Below are positions 1 to 11,824 of a stretch of 64,000 bases of DNA, one piece after another; position 1 is the first letter of the stretch, and every line of letters starts with the position of its first letter. Location: positions 470,698,573-470,762,572 of the forward strand of contig NC_081409.1 of NCBI RefSeq assembly GCF_030272615.1, in the 5' to 3' direction. Made by a program: the position numbers and the translations under genes. Below the pieces are notes generated by a model, which was given only the letters and a program-made list of their open reading frames with translations, was not told where the DNA came from and ran no database searches. Origin of the DNA: Cryptomeria japonica. Lineage: Eukaryota > Streptophyta > Pinopsida > Cupressales > Cupressaceae.

Positions 1-1430
1 CAAACGGTGGAGAATGCATGATGGGTTATCAACTTCCTGAAGCGGCAAAGAATGAACGTTGGAGAATGTCTTGAGATCTGTTCAAGATTGTTGTATTCAA
101 TGTAGTATGATTAACGGTCAAGATTGAACCGATTGAACTGTTAAACCTAAATGTTTAGGGTTTAGGGTTCATGCTACCGACCTATCTGTTTCCTATAAGT
201 TCGATGATGTTTTTCATTTTGAAGTTGTTGGCAAATGTTATGTGTGTATCCAAGTGAAGAGATACTTGATTCTTGCTAGACCGGAGAAGTGTGTTGATAC
301 CTGCAGAGTGTGATTGCAGAAGCAAAGGAGCTAAAGTGGATCTGCCTTGGCATTGAGTGTTGTTATCAGATCAGTGTATTACCTGTTGACTTATACCCAT
401 TTCAGTAGTTGGAAAATCCCTTAACCGAGTAGATTTAACAGGCTTTTGTGTAAATCCTTTAATAGGGTGACTCAATTCAATGAGTTCTTCAAATCCTCTT
501 GCGAGGTGACCTTTAATAGGGATCTAACCTTTAACAGGGTATTTAGCCATCCCTTAACCGAGTGATCCCTAGCAGGATCGATTCCTAGCAGAACCTATTG
601 TAAAAGTCTTTAACCGGACTAGGCTCTTGATAGAGCAGACTTCAAAAGAGTTTAAAGAACAGCTTGTGGGTATTCATCCCCACCGTGGTTTTTCCCAATT
701 GGGTTTCCACATGAAAAATCAGTGTGTCATGTGTGATGCTTTTCATGTGATGCTTTAATATTTTCTGTCATAGTGCTAAAGCATGTTGAACTGGAAGTCA
801 TTATATTTCTGATGATATATTACTTGTTTATGCATACGGATGAAGTGGATATGAGATATTAGAATGTGTAGAGATCTAAGTGTTTACCGGTTTATGTCTT
901 TCATATGCTCACTGTGTTTTACCAGTAGTGCCATGATTTAGACTTCAAAAGAGTTCAAAAAATAGCTTGTGGGTATTCATCCCCACAAGCGGACTTCAAA
1001 AGAGTTCAAAGAACAGCTTGTGGGTATTCATCCCCACCGTGGTTTTTCCCAATTGGGTTTCCACGTGAAAAAACAGTGTGTCATGTGTGATGCTTTTCAT
1101 GTGATGCTTTAATATTTTTTGTGATAGTGCTAAAGCATGTTGAACCGGAAGTCATTATATTTCTGATGATATATTACTTGTTTATGCATACAGATGAAGT
1201 GGAAATGAGATATTAGATTGTGTAGAGATCTAAGTGTTTACCGGTTTATGTCTTTCATACGCTCACTGTGTTTTACCAGTAGTGCCATGATTTAGATTGG
1301 TGTTACTGTTTACCAGTTAAGTGCAGTCTTTGCAGTCAAACTAGTTCATGGAAAGCTTTTGTCTGTACTAATTCAGCCCCCCCCCCCTCTCAGTACCAAT
1401 TTGGTAATAACTATTCATCATTACTCATCA
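1..1430 (+). repeat. C1 5' LTR, truncated by window, with internal duplication
   Basis: Direct repeat of 6211-7284, ending in ...TCATCA just before the primer-binding site. It carries two plant telomere-type units TTTAGGG at 154-167 and an 11-C run at 1377-1387 followed by TCTCAGTA near its end. It is about 355 bp longer than the matching part of the 3' LTR because 638-940 is repeated at 992-1294, with a 51-bp partial copy (941-991) between them. Confidence 0.93.
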
Positions 1431-1431
1431 A

Positions 1432-1445
1432 TTGGTATCAAAGCA
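1432..1445 (+). other. C1 primer-binding site (initiator tRNA-Met type)
   Basis: TTGGTATCAAAGC follows the LTR end after one base. This is the usual plant copia site complementary to the 3' end of initiator tRNA-Met, with one difference from the TGGTATCAGAGC consensus. Confidence 0.85.
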
Positions 1446-1501
1446 TCTTCCAGGTCCTCTGTGTTGTAAGCTTAACCGCTTGAGGAAAAGATCCTACTCT
1501 A

Positions 1502-4500
1502 ATGATGAAGAGGGAAGGTCCAAAGTTCAACAGAGATAACTTTAAGATATGGAAGGACAGAATGAAAATGTACATCAGAAGCATGGGTGCTCAATACTAG
1601 AGCTATGTTGAGAATACTTATGTTATTCCTATCGGTACTCTCACTGATGATAAAAAAAGAGAGACTCGGGAGAATGGGCAAGTCATGGAAGCCCTAATAA
1701 ACAGTCTATCTGACATTGAGTTTATTGATGTTTAGGATAAAGATGATCCCAAAGAAGTGTGGGATTCTCTGGAGAATATCTATGACGGTGATGAGCATGT
1801 GAAACAAGCTAAGGAAGAGAGCCTTAGGGGAAAGTTTGAAGACATGCAGATGGTTGAAGGAGCGACCATTCAACAATATGGAATAAGAATCAAAATTGTT
1901 TTTGGAGACATCAAGAGTGCAGGAGGTAAAATAGAAGATTCCACTATCGTTAGCAAAGTCTTGAGATCCTTGTTACCAGTCTATGCAATAAGGGTGGTTG
2001 TTATTCAGGAGTTGAGGTCTATAAACAAGACAAAGGTATCCCTAGACTCCATCATTGCTAAGTTGACCACATATGAGCTAAATAATAATGATGACAGTAT
2101 TCAGAAGACTGAATAAGCCTTTAGAGAATCTGCTACACCATCTAGAAAGGGAAAAGAAGCTAGTACTAGTTGTGAACCAAGACAAAGCAAAGAAATGGAT
2201 GATGAGGAGATCCTGATGGAATTTGAAGCTCTTCTTGTCAAGAGACTTCCTAAGGGAACTGGTAAATACAGAGGTAAGATCTCTTTGAAATACTTTTCTT
2301 GCAATAGGATAGGACACATTGTTGTAAATTTTCCTAATGGTGATAATAAGGACAAACCGGAGAAGTTCAAGAAGTTCAAAGGAGGAAACAGAAGAAACTA
2401 TTTTGTAGCAGTTGATGAAGGTGTCACTGATGAGGAATCAAAAGATGAAGAAAGTGAAAACATTGTGTTTGTGGAAATTAAGGAAGATGTGTCAGACAAG
2501 AAGGCTCTTGTCTCCCGCTTTGATAATTTCAATGAGTGGATTATTGACAGTGATTGTTCTCACCACATGACTGGTGACCAGAGTAAGTTTCTATCTCTGG
2601 AAGAGTATGATGGTGGTGTGGTCTGATTTGGTAATGATGCACCATGTATGGTAAAAGGCAGAGGGGCCATCTCTCTAAATGGAAAAAGCAGTGTTGATAA
2701 TGTGTATTGGGTAGAAGGTCTCAGGCACAACCTTTTGAGTGTTGCCCAACTGAATGATAATGGATTAACTCTGGAATTCAAAGATGGAGTGTGCAAAATA
2801 AAAGGAGAGAGTGGTGAACCAATGGCCACTGGTATGCAGACCAAAGGTAACTTATTTAAACTGAATGCAAATATCAGTACATGTCTAATGGCTAAGTTTG
2901 ATGATAGCTGGATATGGCATAGGAGACTCTCCCATGTAAACTTTGATAATATTGTGAAGGCCAGTAAGATCAAGGTAGTTAGAGGATTTCCCGTGCTGAG
3001 CAAATTGGAGAATCCTTTGTGCAGAGAGTGTCAACTGGGGAAAATGTCTTCCTCAACCTTCAAAGGTAAATCTTTCACTGCAGACAATTTACTTGATCTC
3101 GTGCATACTGATTTGTGTGGTCCTATGAAAACTAGGAGTGTGTAGGGAGATAGGTACTTTATGATTCTCACTGATGACTGCTCAAGAATGATGTGGGTCA
3201 CATTCTTGAAAGATAAGTCTGAAGCTTTTGGAAAGTTCAAAGCTTTCAAAGCACTAGTCGAAAAGGAAAGTGGTAAGAGGATTAAGTGCCTAAGAACTGA
3301 TCAAGGAGGAGAATTCACTTCCAGTGAATTCAACAAGTACTGTGAAGAGAACGACATCAAGAGGCAACTGTCTGCCCCCCGAACTCCACGACATAATGGG
3401 CTAGCAGAGAGGAACAAACAGACTATAGTTGAAGCAGCCAGGACGATGCTATTTGAAGGGAAGGTTGATCACACCTTCTGGAGAGAAGCGGTGAGCACTA
3501 CAGTCTACACTATGAACCGGGTACTCATCAAGAAAGGTAAGGATAAAACACCTTATGAGCATTGGACCGGTAAGACTCCTGTAGTAAGCTACTTTAGAGT
3601 GTTTGGTAGCAAATGTTATATCAAGAGGAGTGAACATTAGAGAAAGTTTGATGCAAAATATGATGATGGAATATTCCTAAGATATTCCACCAAGAGTAAA
3701 GTTCTCAAGTGTTTCAACAATAAGACTCAGAGAATTGTTAAAACTATCAATGTCAGAATTGATGAAACCTCTGAGAAACCTGAGGAAATCAACACTGAGC
3801 GAGTGGTAGATGAACTGGTTGTAACCTTCTGGGAACCTGTTGCAAAACAGCCTAGTACCAGTAACAGTGCTTCTACATCGGTAGATGCTGATGCTGATGA
3901 AGATGAGGATGAAGAAGAAAAGCAAGAGGAAACAACTAAGATCATTCCTAGGTATGTAAAGCTGAATCATGATCCAAAGCAGATCATAGGAGATAAGGAT
4001 GCAAGAATTCTTACAAGAAGAAAGGTCAGAGAAAATTCTTGCATGATCTCTGAATTTGAGCCTAAAACATTTAAAGAGGCACATAAAGATGAAGATTGGA
4101 TCAAGGCTATGGAAGAGGAACTTGATCAGATAGAAAAGAATGGTACATTGTCTTTGGTACCCAAACCTGAGCATAAAAATGTCATTGGCACCAAATGGGT
4201 TTTCAGAAATAAGTTGAATGAAGATGGCATAGTGGTAAGAAATAAAGCGAGACTGGTCTGTAAGGGATATGCTCAAGAAGAAGGAGAAGGCTATGGAGAA
4301 ACCTTTTCTCCAGTAGCTAGATTGGAAGGAGTTCGTATGCTTCTTGCATATGCAGCCTTCAAGGGATTCAAAGTATATCAAATGGATGTAAAATCTACAT
4401 TTCTGAATGGAATACTTGAAGAGGAGGTGTATATAGAGAAACCAGATGGGTTTGCCCTATCAGAAGACAATGACATGATGTGTAGGCTACATAAAGCCTT

Positions 4501-5593
4501 GTATGGATTGAAGCAGACACCTAGAGCATGGTATGAATTCTTACACTCCCATGTTGTGAAGATTGGATTTGAAAGAACAAGTGAAGATAGCAATATCTAT
4601 TTGAAGTCAGAAGGAGATCAGATTCTGATCTGTGAAGTATTTGTTGATGACATAATTTTTGGTGGAGATGACAAGATGAGTCATGATTTTGTAGATGAGA
4701 TGAAGAAAGAATTTGAGATGTCACTTATAGGAGAGATTAAGTTCTTCATTGGACTACAGATTCAACAAATGAAAGATGGTATCTTTATCACTCAGTCCAA
4801 GTATGTCAAAGAGGTATTGAAGACCTTTGGCATGGAAGACAATAAACCAGTTGGTACACCGATGGTGATCGGTTGCAAATTATCAAAAGAGAATGACTCG
4901 GCATTGGTGAATGAGAAGGAATACCGATCAATGATTGGTAAGTTGCACTATGTAGTACATAGCAGACCAGACATTGCACATGCAGTAGGCATTACTGCAT
5001 GGTTCCAGAAAAGTCCAAGAGAATCCCACTTGGTAGCAGTCAAGCAGATTCTTAGATATCTGAAGGGAACTATTGACTATGGATTATGGTATCCATACAG
5101 TAATGATTTCAACCTGAAAGTGTTTACAGATGCTAATTGGGCTGCTAATGTGGACGACCAGAAGAGCACAACTGGTGGTGCATTCTTTCTTGGTGGTAGA
5201 CTAGTCTCATGGATGAGTAAGAAGTAGAGTTGTATCTCTCAGTCTACAGTAGAAGCGGAATATGTTGCAGCATTTATGAACTACACCCAGACAATTTGGA
5301 TGAAGCATGTATTAAGTGGCTTCAAAGTTCCTGTATCTGAACCGGTAAGTATATTTTGTGACAACACAAGTGCAATTAATATTTCCAAGAATTCGGTTTT
5401 ACATGCTAGAACCAAGCACTTCGAGCTCAAGTATCATTTCTTGAGGGAGAAGGTTCATAACAAAGAGGTTGTATTGGAACATGTTTCTAGTTTTGAGCAG
5501 TTAGCAAACATATTCACCAATCCTCTATCAAAGGATACATTTACCTATTTAAGAGGTGAATTAGGGGTATTGCCCCTTCAAGAGGTGAACTAA
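1502..5593 (+). pseudogene. C1 copia gag-pol polyprotein, seven in-frame stops, no frameshift
   Basis: One continuous frame runs from ATG 1502 to TAA 5593, interrupted by stops at 1598, 1733, 2114, 2624, 3143, 3638 and 5225. Order: Gag (UBN2-like part about 1755-2110), a CCHC knuckle near 2296-2340 whose last Cys is Phe, a protease with its active site changed to D-S-D (about 2545), the gag-pre-integrase HxxxH/CxxC region (2915-3050), the integrase core (D in HTDLCG near 3110, RTDQGGEF near 3293, E near 3405), reverse transcriptase with FVDDIIFGG near 4640-4670, and RNase H from about 5125. The enzymes would have copied element RNA into DNA and integrated it. The copy is dead, but its frame is intact apart from point mutations. 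Confidence 0.95.
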
Positions 5594-5823
5594 AGGTGTG
5601 TGCTCCACATCAGTCAGGTATTGCATTGATAAATCTTTTTCAAGATTGGTGTGTTGAAGGATACTACTCCTTAGGGGGAGCAGCATAGTGGAACATAGCT
5701 GTTTGTGTCTCCACTTTGGCATTGTTGTCAAAGGGGGATAAGATGTGAAGTGGAGAAGATATATGTAGTATTGGGGATAAGATGTGAAGCAGAAAGATAT
5801 CTTTGTATATTGCCATCAATGCC

Positions 5824-5835
5824 AAAGGGGGAGAT
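5824..5835 (+). other. C1 polypurine tract
   Basis: AAAGGGGGAGAT sits directly before the 3' LTR start TGTTGG. The same tract, reverse-complemented, abuts the 3' LTRs of C2 (43261) and N1 (11320). It is the plus-strand DNA priming site. Confidence 0.85.
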
Positions 5836-7284
5836 TGTTGGCATATGTGCAGAGCTTGATGAGATGATGATATGTTGTCATTGATGTCAATATGTTGAAG
5901 TATGAATGGGTATATTGATGTAAGCAAACTGGAAAGAGAACTGGTATGATATTGTGAATGGGTATGTTGGAATGAGAACTGGTATATGGGAAGTTTTGCA
6001 TCGGAGTTTCATTGGGCATGACTACCGATTGGTAGTCTCAACTTCAGGGTTTTCGGTTGATGCATTCAAGGCCTATGTGATTCAACCGATGACATCTTGT
6101 AATGAAGATCAGATAGTGTTGTCACGTCAGCCTGGTGCACATGAAGGATTTCCTTGCGGATCTTGCATGGAGATTGATCCTATCTACCTCGGGAATGTGT
6201 GAAGTCTCTGCAAACGATGGAGAACGCGTGATGGGTTATCAACTTCCTGAAGCGGCAAAGAATGAACGTTGGAGAATGTCTTGAGATCTATTCAAGACTG
6301 TTGTATTCAATGTAGTATGATTAACAACCATGATTGAACCGATTGAACTGTTAAACCTAAATGTTTAGGGTTTAGGGTTTATGCTTCCGACCTATCTGTT
6401 TCCTATAAGGTCGATGATGTTTTTCATTTTGAAGTTATTGGCAAATGTTATGTGTGTAACCAAGTGAAAAGATACTTGATTCTTTCCAGACCGGAGAAGT
6501 GTATTGATACCTGCAGAGTGTGATTGCAGAAGCAAAGGAGCTAAATTGGATCTGCCTTAGCATTGAGTGTTATTATCAGATCAATGTATTACCTGTTGAC
6601 TTCTAACCATTTTAGCAGTTGGAAAATCCTTTAACTGGGTAGCTTTAACAGGATTTTGTGTAAATCCTTTAACAGGGTGACTCAATTCAATGAGTTCTTC
6701 AAATCCTCTTGTGAGGTAACCTTTAATAGGGATCTAACCTTTAACAGGGTATTTAGCCATCCCTTAACTGGGTGATCCCTAGCAGGATCGGTTCCTAGCA
6801 GAACCTATTGTAAAAGTCTTTAACTGGACTAGGCTCCTGATAGAGCAGACTTCAAAAGAGTTCAAAGAATAGCTTGTGGGTATTCATCCCCATTGTGGTT
6901 TTTCCCAGTTGGGTTTCCACGTGAAAAATTAGTGTGTCATGTGTGATGCTTTTCATGTGATGCTTTAATATTTTATGTCATAGTTGTAAAGCATGTTGAA
7001 CCAACAGTCATTATATTTCTGATGATATATTACTTGTTTATGCATACGGATGAAGTGGAAATGAGATATTAGATTGTGTAGAGATCTAAGTGTTTATCGG
7101 TTTATGTCTTTCAAACTCTCACTGTGTTTTATCGGTAGTGCCATGATTTAGACCGTTGTTACTATTTACCAGTTAAGTACAGTCTTTGCAGTCAAACTGG
7201 TTCATGGAAAGCTTTTGTCTATACTAATGCACCCCCCCCCCTCTCAGTAACGGTTTGGTACTAATTGTTCATCATTATTCATTA
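5836..7284 (+). repeat. C1 3' LTR
   Basis: Starts TGTTGG after the polypurine tract and ends near ...TTCATTA (the expected final CA has decayed to TA). It contains the doubled TTTAGGG unit at 6364-6377 and a C run at 7232-7241. A short open stretch at 5954-6202 lies inside it and has no independent coding support. Confidence 0.92.
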
Positions 7285-8400
7285 CGTGCTCACTAACCAA
7301 GGGGAGGCATCTGCACATGAAAAGGTAGATAAACTAAAACCAACCCCATTTTTTTTAACTCTCATTGTTGGGGATAAGTTGCTTCATAATTTGATGATTA
7401 ATTCTAGGGCTAGTACCACAGTGATCCCAAAGCAAATAGTAGAAGTCTTGAAATTAGAATATGAGCCTTTAGATAGAGGTGTCATGCAGCTTGATGGGAA
7501 CAAAGTTCAAGCTATAGGCATAATTAGGAAGCTTTCATTGACCTTGTATACTTGTCTGAGTATCACAGTTCCTTAAGAAGTTGTAATAATTGATATTCCT
7601 CCCATCTTTGGCCTTTGCCTATCAAAAGATTTCACAGCCAAGATAGTTGGATACCTCTCCTTAGATTGGTCACATCTCATTTTGAGAACTAAACATAAAG
7701 CTTTGATGAATTTTGAGGTTGCTCACACTTTTATAACTAGAGATGAAATGCGATGTGTAGAATTTTTAGAAGATGAAGAGGTGATTGGAGATCGAACACC
7801 TGAGCAAGAGGTCTTCCTGAATGAGTTTATTGGCTCTGATCCTTTTGGCAATTACCATGCTACTGGCATTGGAACGTATGTAATGTTAGATGAGCATCAA
7901 GTAATTCCTAAAGTTACAAAAGACTCCTCAAATAAAGAAAGAAAGGACGAGGATTGAAGCTTTGAGCTTTGGACCCTATATTTTGATGCAACAAGATGTA
8001 AGAGCGGTTCCAGAGTAGGTATTTGTTTCACTTCCCCTATCAGAGAACAAATTTTTAGGTCCTTCTATTTTTAATTCCCTTGTTCAAATAATAAAGTAGA
8101 ATATGAGGGGCTAGTCCATAGACTGAGCCTCGGTTAACATATGGACATCAAGAAGCTGAGAGTCCTTGGATATTTTGAGCTAGTGATTAAACAAGTACGA
8201 GATCGTTATGCAACAAAGCATGTTCAAATATGTTCAAACTAACACAAAGTGTGGGATCTAATAGAGAGCTTCAAGGCATTTAATATTCAAGGAATCCCTA
8301 GAAAGAAAAAATGTGGTGGCTGACCAACTGGCTACAGTGGGATCTCATTTCAAACCCGCATCAAATTTGTTCAAAAATAAATACTTCATCTGAGTCATCG
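7285..8400 (+). pseudogene. G1: Ty3/gypsy protease and RNase H remnant
   Basis: Plus-strand gypsy pol fragment starting where C1 inserted. 7300-7576 is an aspartic-protease-like segment ending in a stop; its DSGA-type site reads N-S-R-A (near 7400). After a further stretch (7682-7957), 7958-8345 resembles an RNase H: a YFDA start, a VEYEGL block with the catalytic Glu, and an A-D-Q-L end motif reached through a frameshift near 8310. Several stops are present. It is closely similar to the minus-strand G3 element at 51260-52800, so both are one family with RNase H directly after protease. Reverse transcriptase does not follow; the fragment is cut near 8400. Confidence 0.85.
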
Positions 8401-8430
8401 CATGGTGCTCTAGTTAGAGAAAAATCAGAT

Positions 8431-8449
8431 GGTCCCAATGGGCGTGCCA
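8431..8449 (-). other. candidate gypsy primer-binding site
   Basis: On the minus strand, TGGCACGCCCATTGGGACC lies about 10 bases inside the LTR edge at 8460. The equivalent position of G3 (54499-54517) keeps 16 of 19 bases. I cannot name the tRNA. Its orientation is opposite to G1, so the LTR and the pol fragment come from different copies. Confidence 0.5.
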
Positions 8450-8459
8450 GGAAAAGAAC

Positions 8460-9636
8460 TGTTGATGCCCAAAATTTATTTTAAGCATACAACCTTATGG
8501 GAGACTCAGCGTTGTGGAACCTATGCACTTCACTGAGTGAGCTTCGAGATTTTAGAAGACGACTCTTCATTTACTAGAGGGGAAAAGGGAGAGAAAGCAT
8601 AAAATCAAACTAATCTAAGGCAAGGTGCTAGATCTGAATTTCTTGTTAAATAACTAGCACAGAGAATCTCATACATATGTTATTCTAAGGCCCATTCAAT
8701 AATCTACATGCCTTATGAACAATTTCAAATACATCCAAAGATCTTTGAAATGACATAAAGCAAAGCATACATGAACGTCTACCACAATGAAAGAGTATAT
8801 TACATGATCCAACTAGTAGAGTTAAGAATACATTACTAAAGTCGCGATTGAGTACCAATCTGCACAAAAAACCATTAATTAATACCAAATAACAATAACA
8901 ATGTTAAGGCTTTTTAGTCCCAAAAAGATAATCTCTATGTACTCAAAAATAAAAGTCCAAAAGACTTCTATCTTACAAGAATTCTACCTTAAAAAGGAAG
9001 GCCTAACCACTCACTACTGAGGAACAAAAAAATGGAGTGATACCACACTAGCTGGTTCTAGTAATCATTCTATAAAATCATCAAATACTGTGAAAGCGAT
9101 GACTGCATTTGTCTTGTAGATATACCCCCACCTATCTATTATGTTATCAAGATCAAAAGTATCATCATGACTACTCTGTTGCAACAACCTTATGGATAAA
9201 ACTCAAATGGAAACCCCAAAATTGGTTACCAATTACTCAATACATAAGATATGCTTTGCAAGTGGTCCGCTTTCTGGTTATATGGATGCATGGAGCTCTT
9301 CCCATTGCTTTGAAGTGACACTTGGAAACAATACAAGGAGACTCACCCTTGGTCAAGTAACAAACTCAAAACATCCCGTGAATCAAACACGTGTCCTTAA
9401 AATTGTGCTCCTTCAAATTGCGGTCAAAAGCATTGGGAGGAAAAGGGGAACATCACGTTGCACTCGGGCAAGGCCTTGTGGCACAAGCAAGAGAGGGATA
9501 ACAAAAAGATTCATCATGCCAACATGTGATACGCGTGCATGAACTGCAACCTTAATATTTGCTCGGTCAAAAAGAAATTCATGGGCCTAAACAAAATAAA
9601 AGGGGCCTTTAAGGGGCAAAGTGAATTATAAATCCA
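8460..9636 (-). repeat. G3-family gypsy LTR, minus orientation, right edge approximate
   Basis: Starts TGTTGATGCCC and follows the same course as the LTRs at 23440 and 54528 (TTTAAG, TTATGGGA, then ATTTTAGAAG...CTCTTCATT blocks). A CACGTG box at 9388-9393 occupies about the same offset as the G-boxes of the 23440 copy. The right edge is inferred from where the C3 integrase reading frame resumes. Short open frames at 9109-9542 show no family resemblance and are probably chance. Confidence 0.65.
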
Positions 9637-10212
9637 CAATTATCACAACTCGTAGCCTCATCCCAAAAAAATTCATCCATATCTAAAGATTGAATCATGC
9701 AATTAGCCATCTCCTGAAGTGTTTTGTTCTTCCTCTCAACAACACCATTTTGTTGGAGATATAAGGAAGTGTAAGTTGATGTAGGATGCTATGGTTAGTG
9801 CAAAAGTCCTGGAATACTTGATCGACATGCACCCCCCATTATTTGTGTATCTACATGATAGAAAGTCCAAATTGCTTCTCCACAAATGTATTATACCTCC
9901 TAAAAAATCAAAGGCATCACTCTTGTACTTAAGAAAGTACACCCATGTATATCTAAAGAAGTCATCAATGAATGTGAGCACATACTTGGCCCCCAAAAAA
10001 TATGGAGTCGAAAAGGACATGAGGTCACTATAAATTAAATCCAAGGGTGCCTTAGCATGGTGGGCTCTACCTCAAGGAAGACAATCATAGTGATGTTTGC
10101 CAAGAAAATAACCTCGACATACATAATTTTAGCAAGAGATCCTAGGTAGACCAAGCACTAATGATTGAGTGCTCATCTACTATAAATAAATGTAGTTGAC
10201 ATGACCAAATCA
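9637..10212 (-). pseudogene. C3: Ty1/copia integrase remnant
   Basis: On the minus strand, reading down from 10212: a gag-pre-integrase end (FGHVNY, then LGKHH), an integrase start with DLIYSDL and FIDDF (near 10044-9960), and QQNGVVERK (near 9740), the classic copia integrase signature around the catalytic Glu. The reading frame is broken several times and stops at about 9637 against the neighbouring LTR. The upstream part of the same protein resumes at 17810 beyond inserted element N1. It would have been the DNA-joining enzyme of C3. Confidence 0.88.
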
Positions 10213-11319
10213 TGATGAATACTAAGAGGGGGGGTGAATTAGTATGCCAAAAATCAATGTACTTAAACACTTTGCTAGACTAACAGTAAACTGGTAAAAC
10301 AGTTTAGTAGACAAACCGATTAGCACACATGCAAACCAAATAGCAAATAATGCATTCACCCACAGAAGCACAAACACCATAACACAAGAGATTTTGATGT
10401 GGAAACCAAATGGGAAAAAAACCACAGTGAGATGGAACTCGCAAGTAACTATCTGCAGAATAGGAACCAGACCGGTTAAGGTCAGACTGGTTAAGGTCAT
10501 GCAATGTTCCTTACCAGAACAGATCTTGTTAGGAATCTCAATCTCTGTTAGGAGATAAGTCTGATTAAAGACTACCTTGCTAGAGGATTTTAGATCCACA
10601 AACCACCTTGTTAGAGGATTTACAAAAGGCTTTTGGGCCTACCCGATTAAGGGCTTCAGACTTGTCGAAGATGTGAGTAATCAACAAGTGAGTGATCTAG
10701 CTAATAGCATAGATTGCTTGGTTAGATCCTTGATAGCTTGTTCCTAATGCATTCCAGCATTACTTCAGTCTTCTACACATTCACACTCTCTCTAACTCAT
10801 CAATCACCTTGAACTCTAGCAACAACCTAAAACCCTAGACATGGTGTCCTTTAAAAGGAATCTGATTTCATGTCAGTCCAATAGGATTACAATACAATTT
10901 CCTAGGTTCAATGCATCTAGACATATTCTGTAACACGACACAAAAAGCATCATTAAAGTGTCGGCACCGTCAAACAATTGGTGGATGGTAACTCATCACA
11001 GAGTATTACCGGTTCATAAAAAATACCGGTTGCCGGTTTGACAAAATGAAGACTAGGAAATATGTGTTTTGCTGCTTTGATCCTTCATACCACTCGAGAT
11101 CCTTCGTACCGCTTGAGATCCTCGAACCACTTGGGGTCAACATACCGCTTCAAATCGGTAAACACTTTCTACAAAACACCAATAGTCTAAGGACTATAAT
11201 GCATCATACCGGTTGGGAACAATTGTCGGTTGAGCATAACTCATACATATAAAAGTGATCTCAATGCAAGTGTGAGTCCATCAATGACAATCACAACATA
11301 ATCACCAAAAATGCCAACA
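10213..11319 (-). repeat. N1 3' LTR
   Basis: Direct repeat of 16691-17809. It starts TGATGAATACTAAG followed by a G run and GTGAATTAGTA, and ends ATGCCAACA. Differences from its partner include a short extra copy of the CGAGATCCTTCGTACC stretch near 11095. Confidence 0.93.
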
Positions 11320-11336
11320 ATCTCCCCCTTTGGCAT
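11320..11336 (-). other. N1 polypurine tract
   Basis: Plus-strand ATCTCCCCCTTTGGCAT abuts the LTR. Read on the minus strand it is the same AAAGGGGGAGAT tract as in C1. Confidence 0.8.
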
Positions 11337-11824
11337 TGATGGCAACACTTAGGAAATTTTGACATCTAAGTGTTTTACAACAAAAATATGCCATAATTAA
11401 AATTACTCCCCCTAAGCATAAACACTATCTCTTTTGCAGAAAATACAATGTATACTACTTCTTAACAGAAATAACATGAGAGTATACATCAAAACATTCA
11501 AAATTTATACTTCTCCCCTTTTCCATAAATGACAACAATATTACAGACTAACCCTTGTTTCATTAGTATTAAAAAAATAAGTGTTTATGACAATAAGGAA
11601 TAAAACTTGTCAAAAACTAATTTGAAGTCCTGTAAAAATTGTTTCATAGATAAGGACCAGGACTCAAGTAGGGAGGTAGCCACTTCTTTGTCTGTTTGCA
11701 TCTGGGAGACATGTTATTCCATGGCGTCTATTATGCTCATCTCTTGAGTCATCGTTAAGGAATCCAGATTGAGATAACATTTATGAAGTATCTGCAGGCG
11801 TGGGAGTAGAACCAGTTAGAGTTC

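Larger units (their letters stand above)
1..7284 (+). mobile_element. Ty1/copia LTR retrotransposon C1 (left end cut by window)
   Basis: Two direct LTR copies (1-1430 and 5836-7284) flank a primer-binding site, one gag-pol frame and a polypurine tract, the standard copia order on the + strand. Base 1 aligns with about base 6211, so roughly 375 bp of the left LTR lie outside the window. The element is inert: its polyprotein has seven premature stops. Right of 7284 the sequence becomes a gypsy protease reading frame, so C1 inserted into gypsy remnant G1. The target duplication cannot be checked because the left edge is missing. It belongs to the same family as the minus-strand element at 41763-49134, with matching LTR ends and protein. 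Confidence 0.95.

Noticed and set aside
154-167. Possible interstitial telomere array
   Set aside because: Only two units, and the same two units recur at the same place in each LTR of the family.
5954-6202. 82-codon ORF near the C1 3' LTR start, echoed at 42928-43434 and 48818-49042
   Set aside because: The echoes are the equivalent LTR positions read in the opposite sense; conservation is that of the repeat, with frames not preserved.
9109-9542. Overlapping plus-strand open frames of 69 and 116 codons
   Set aside because: They fall in an LTR-like region with no family resemblance.
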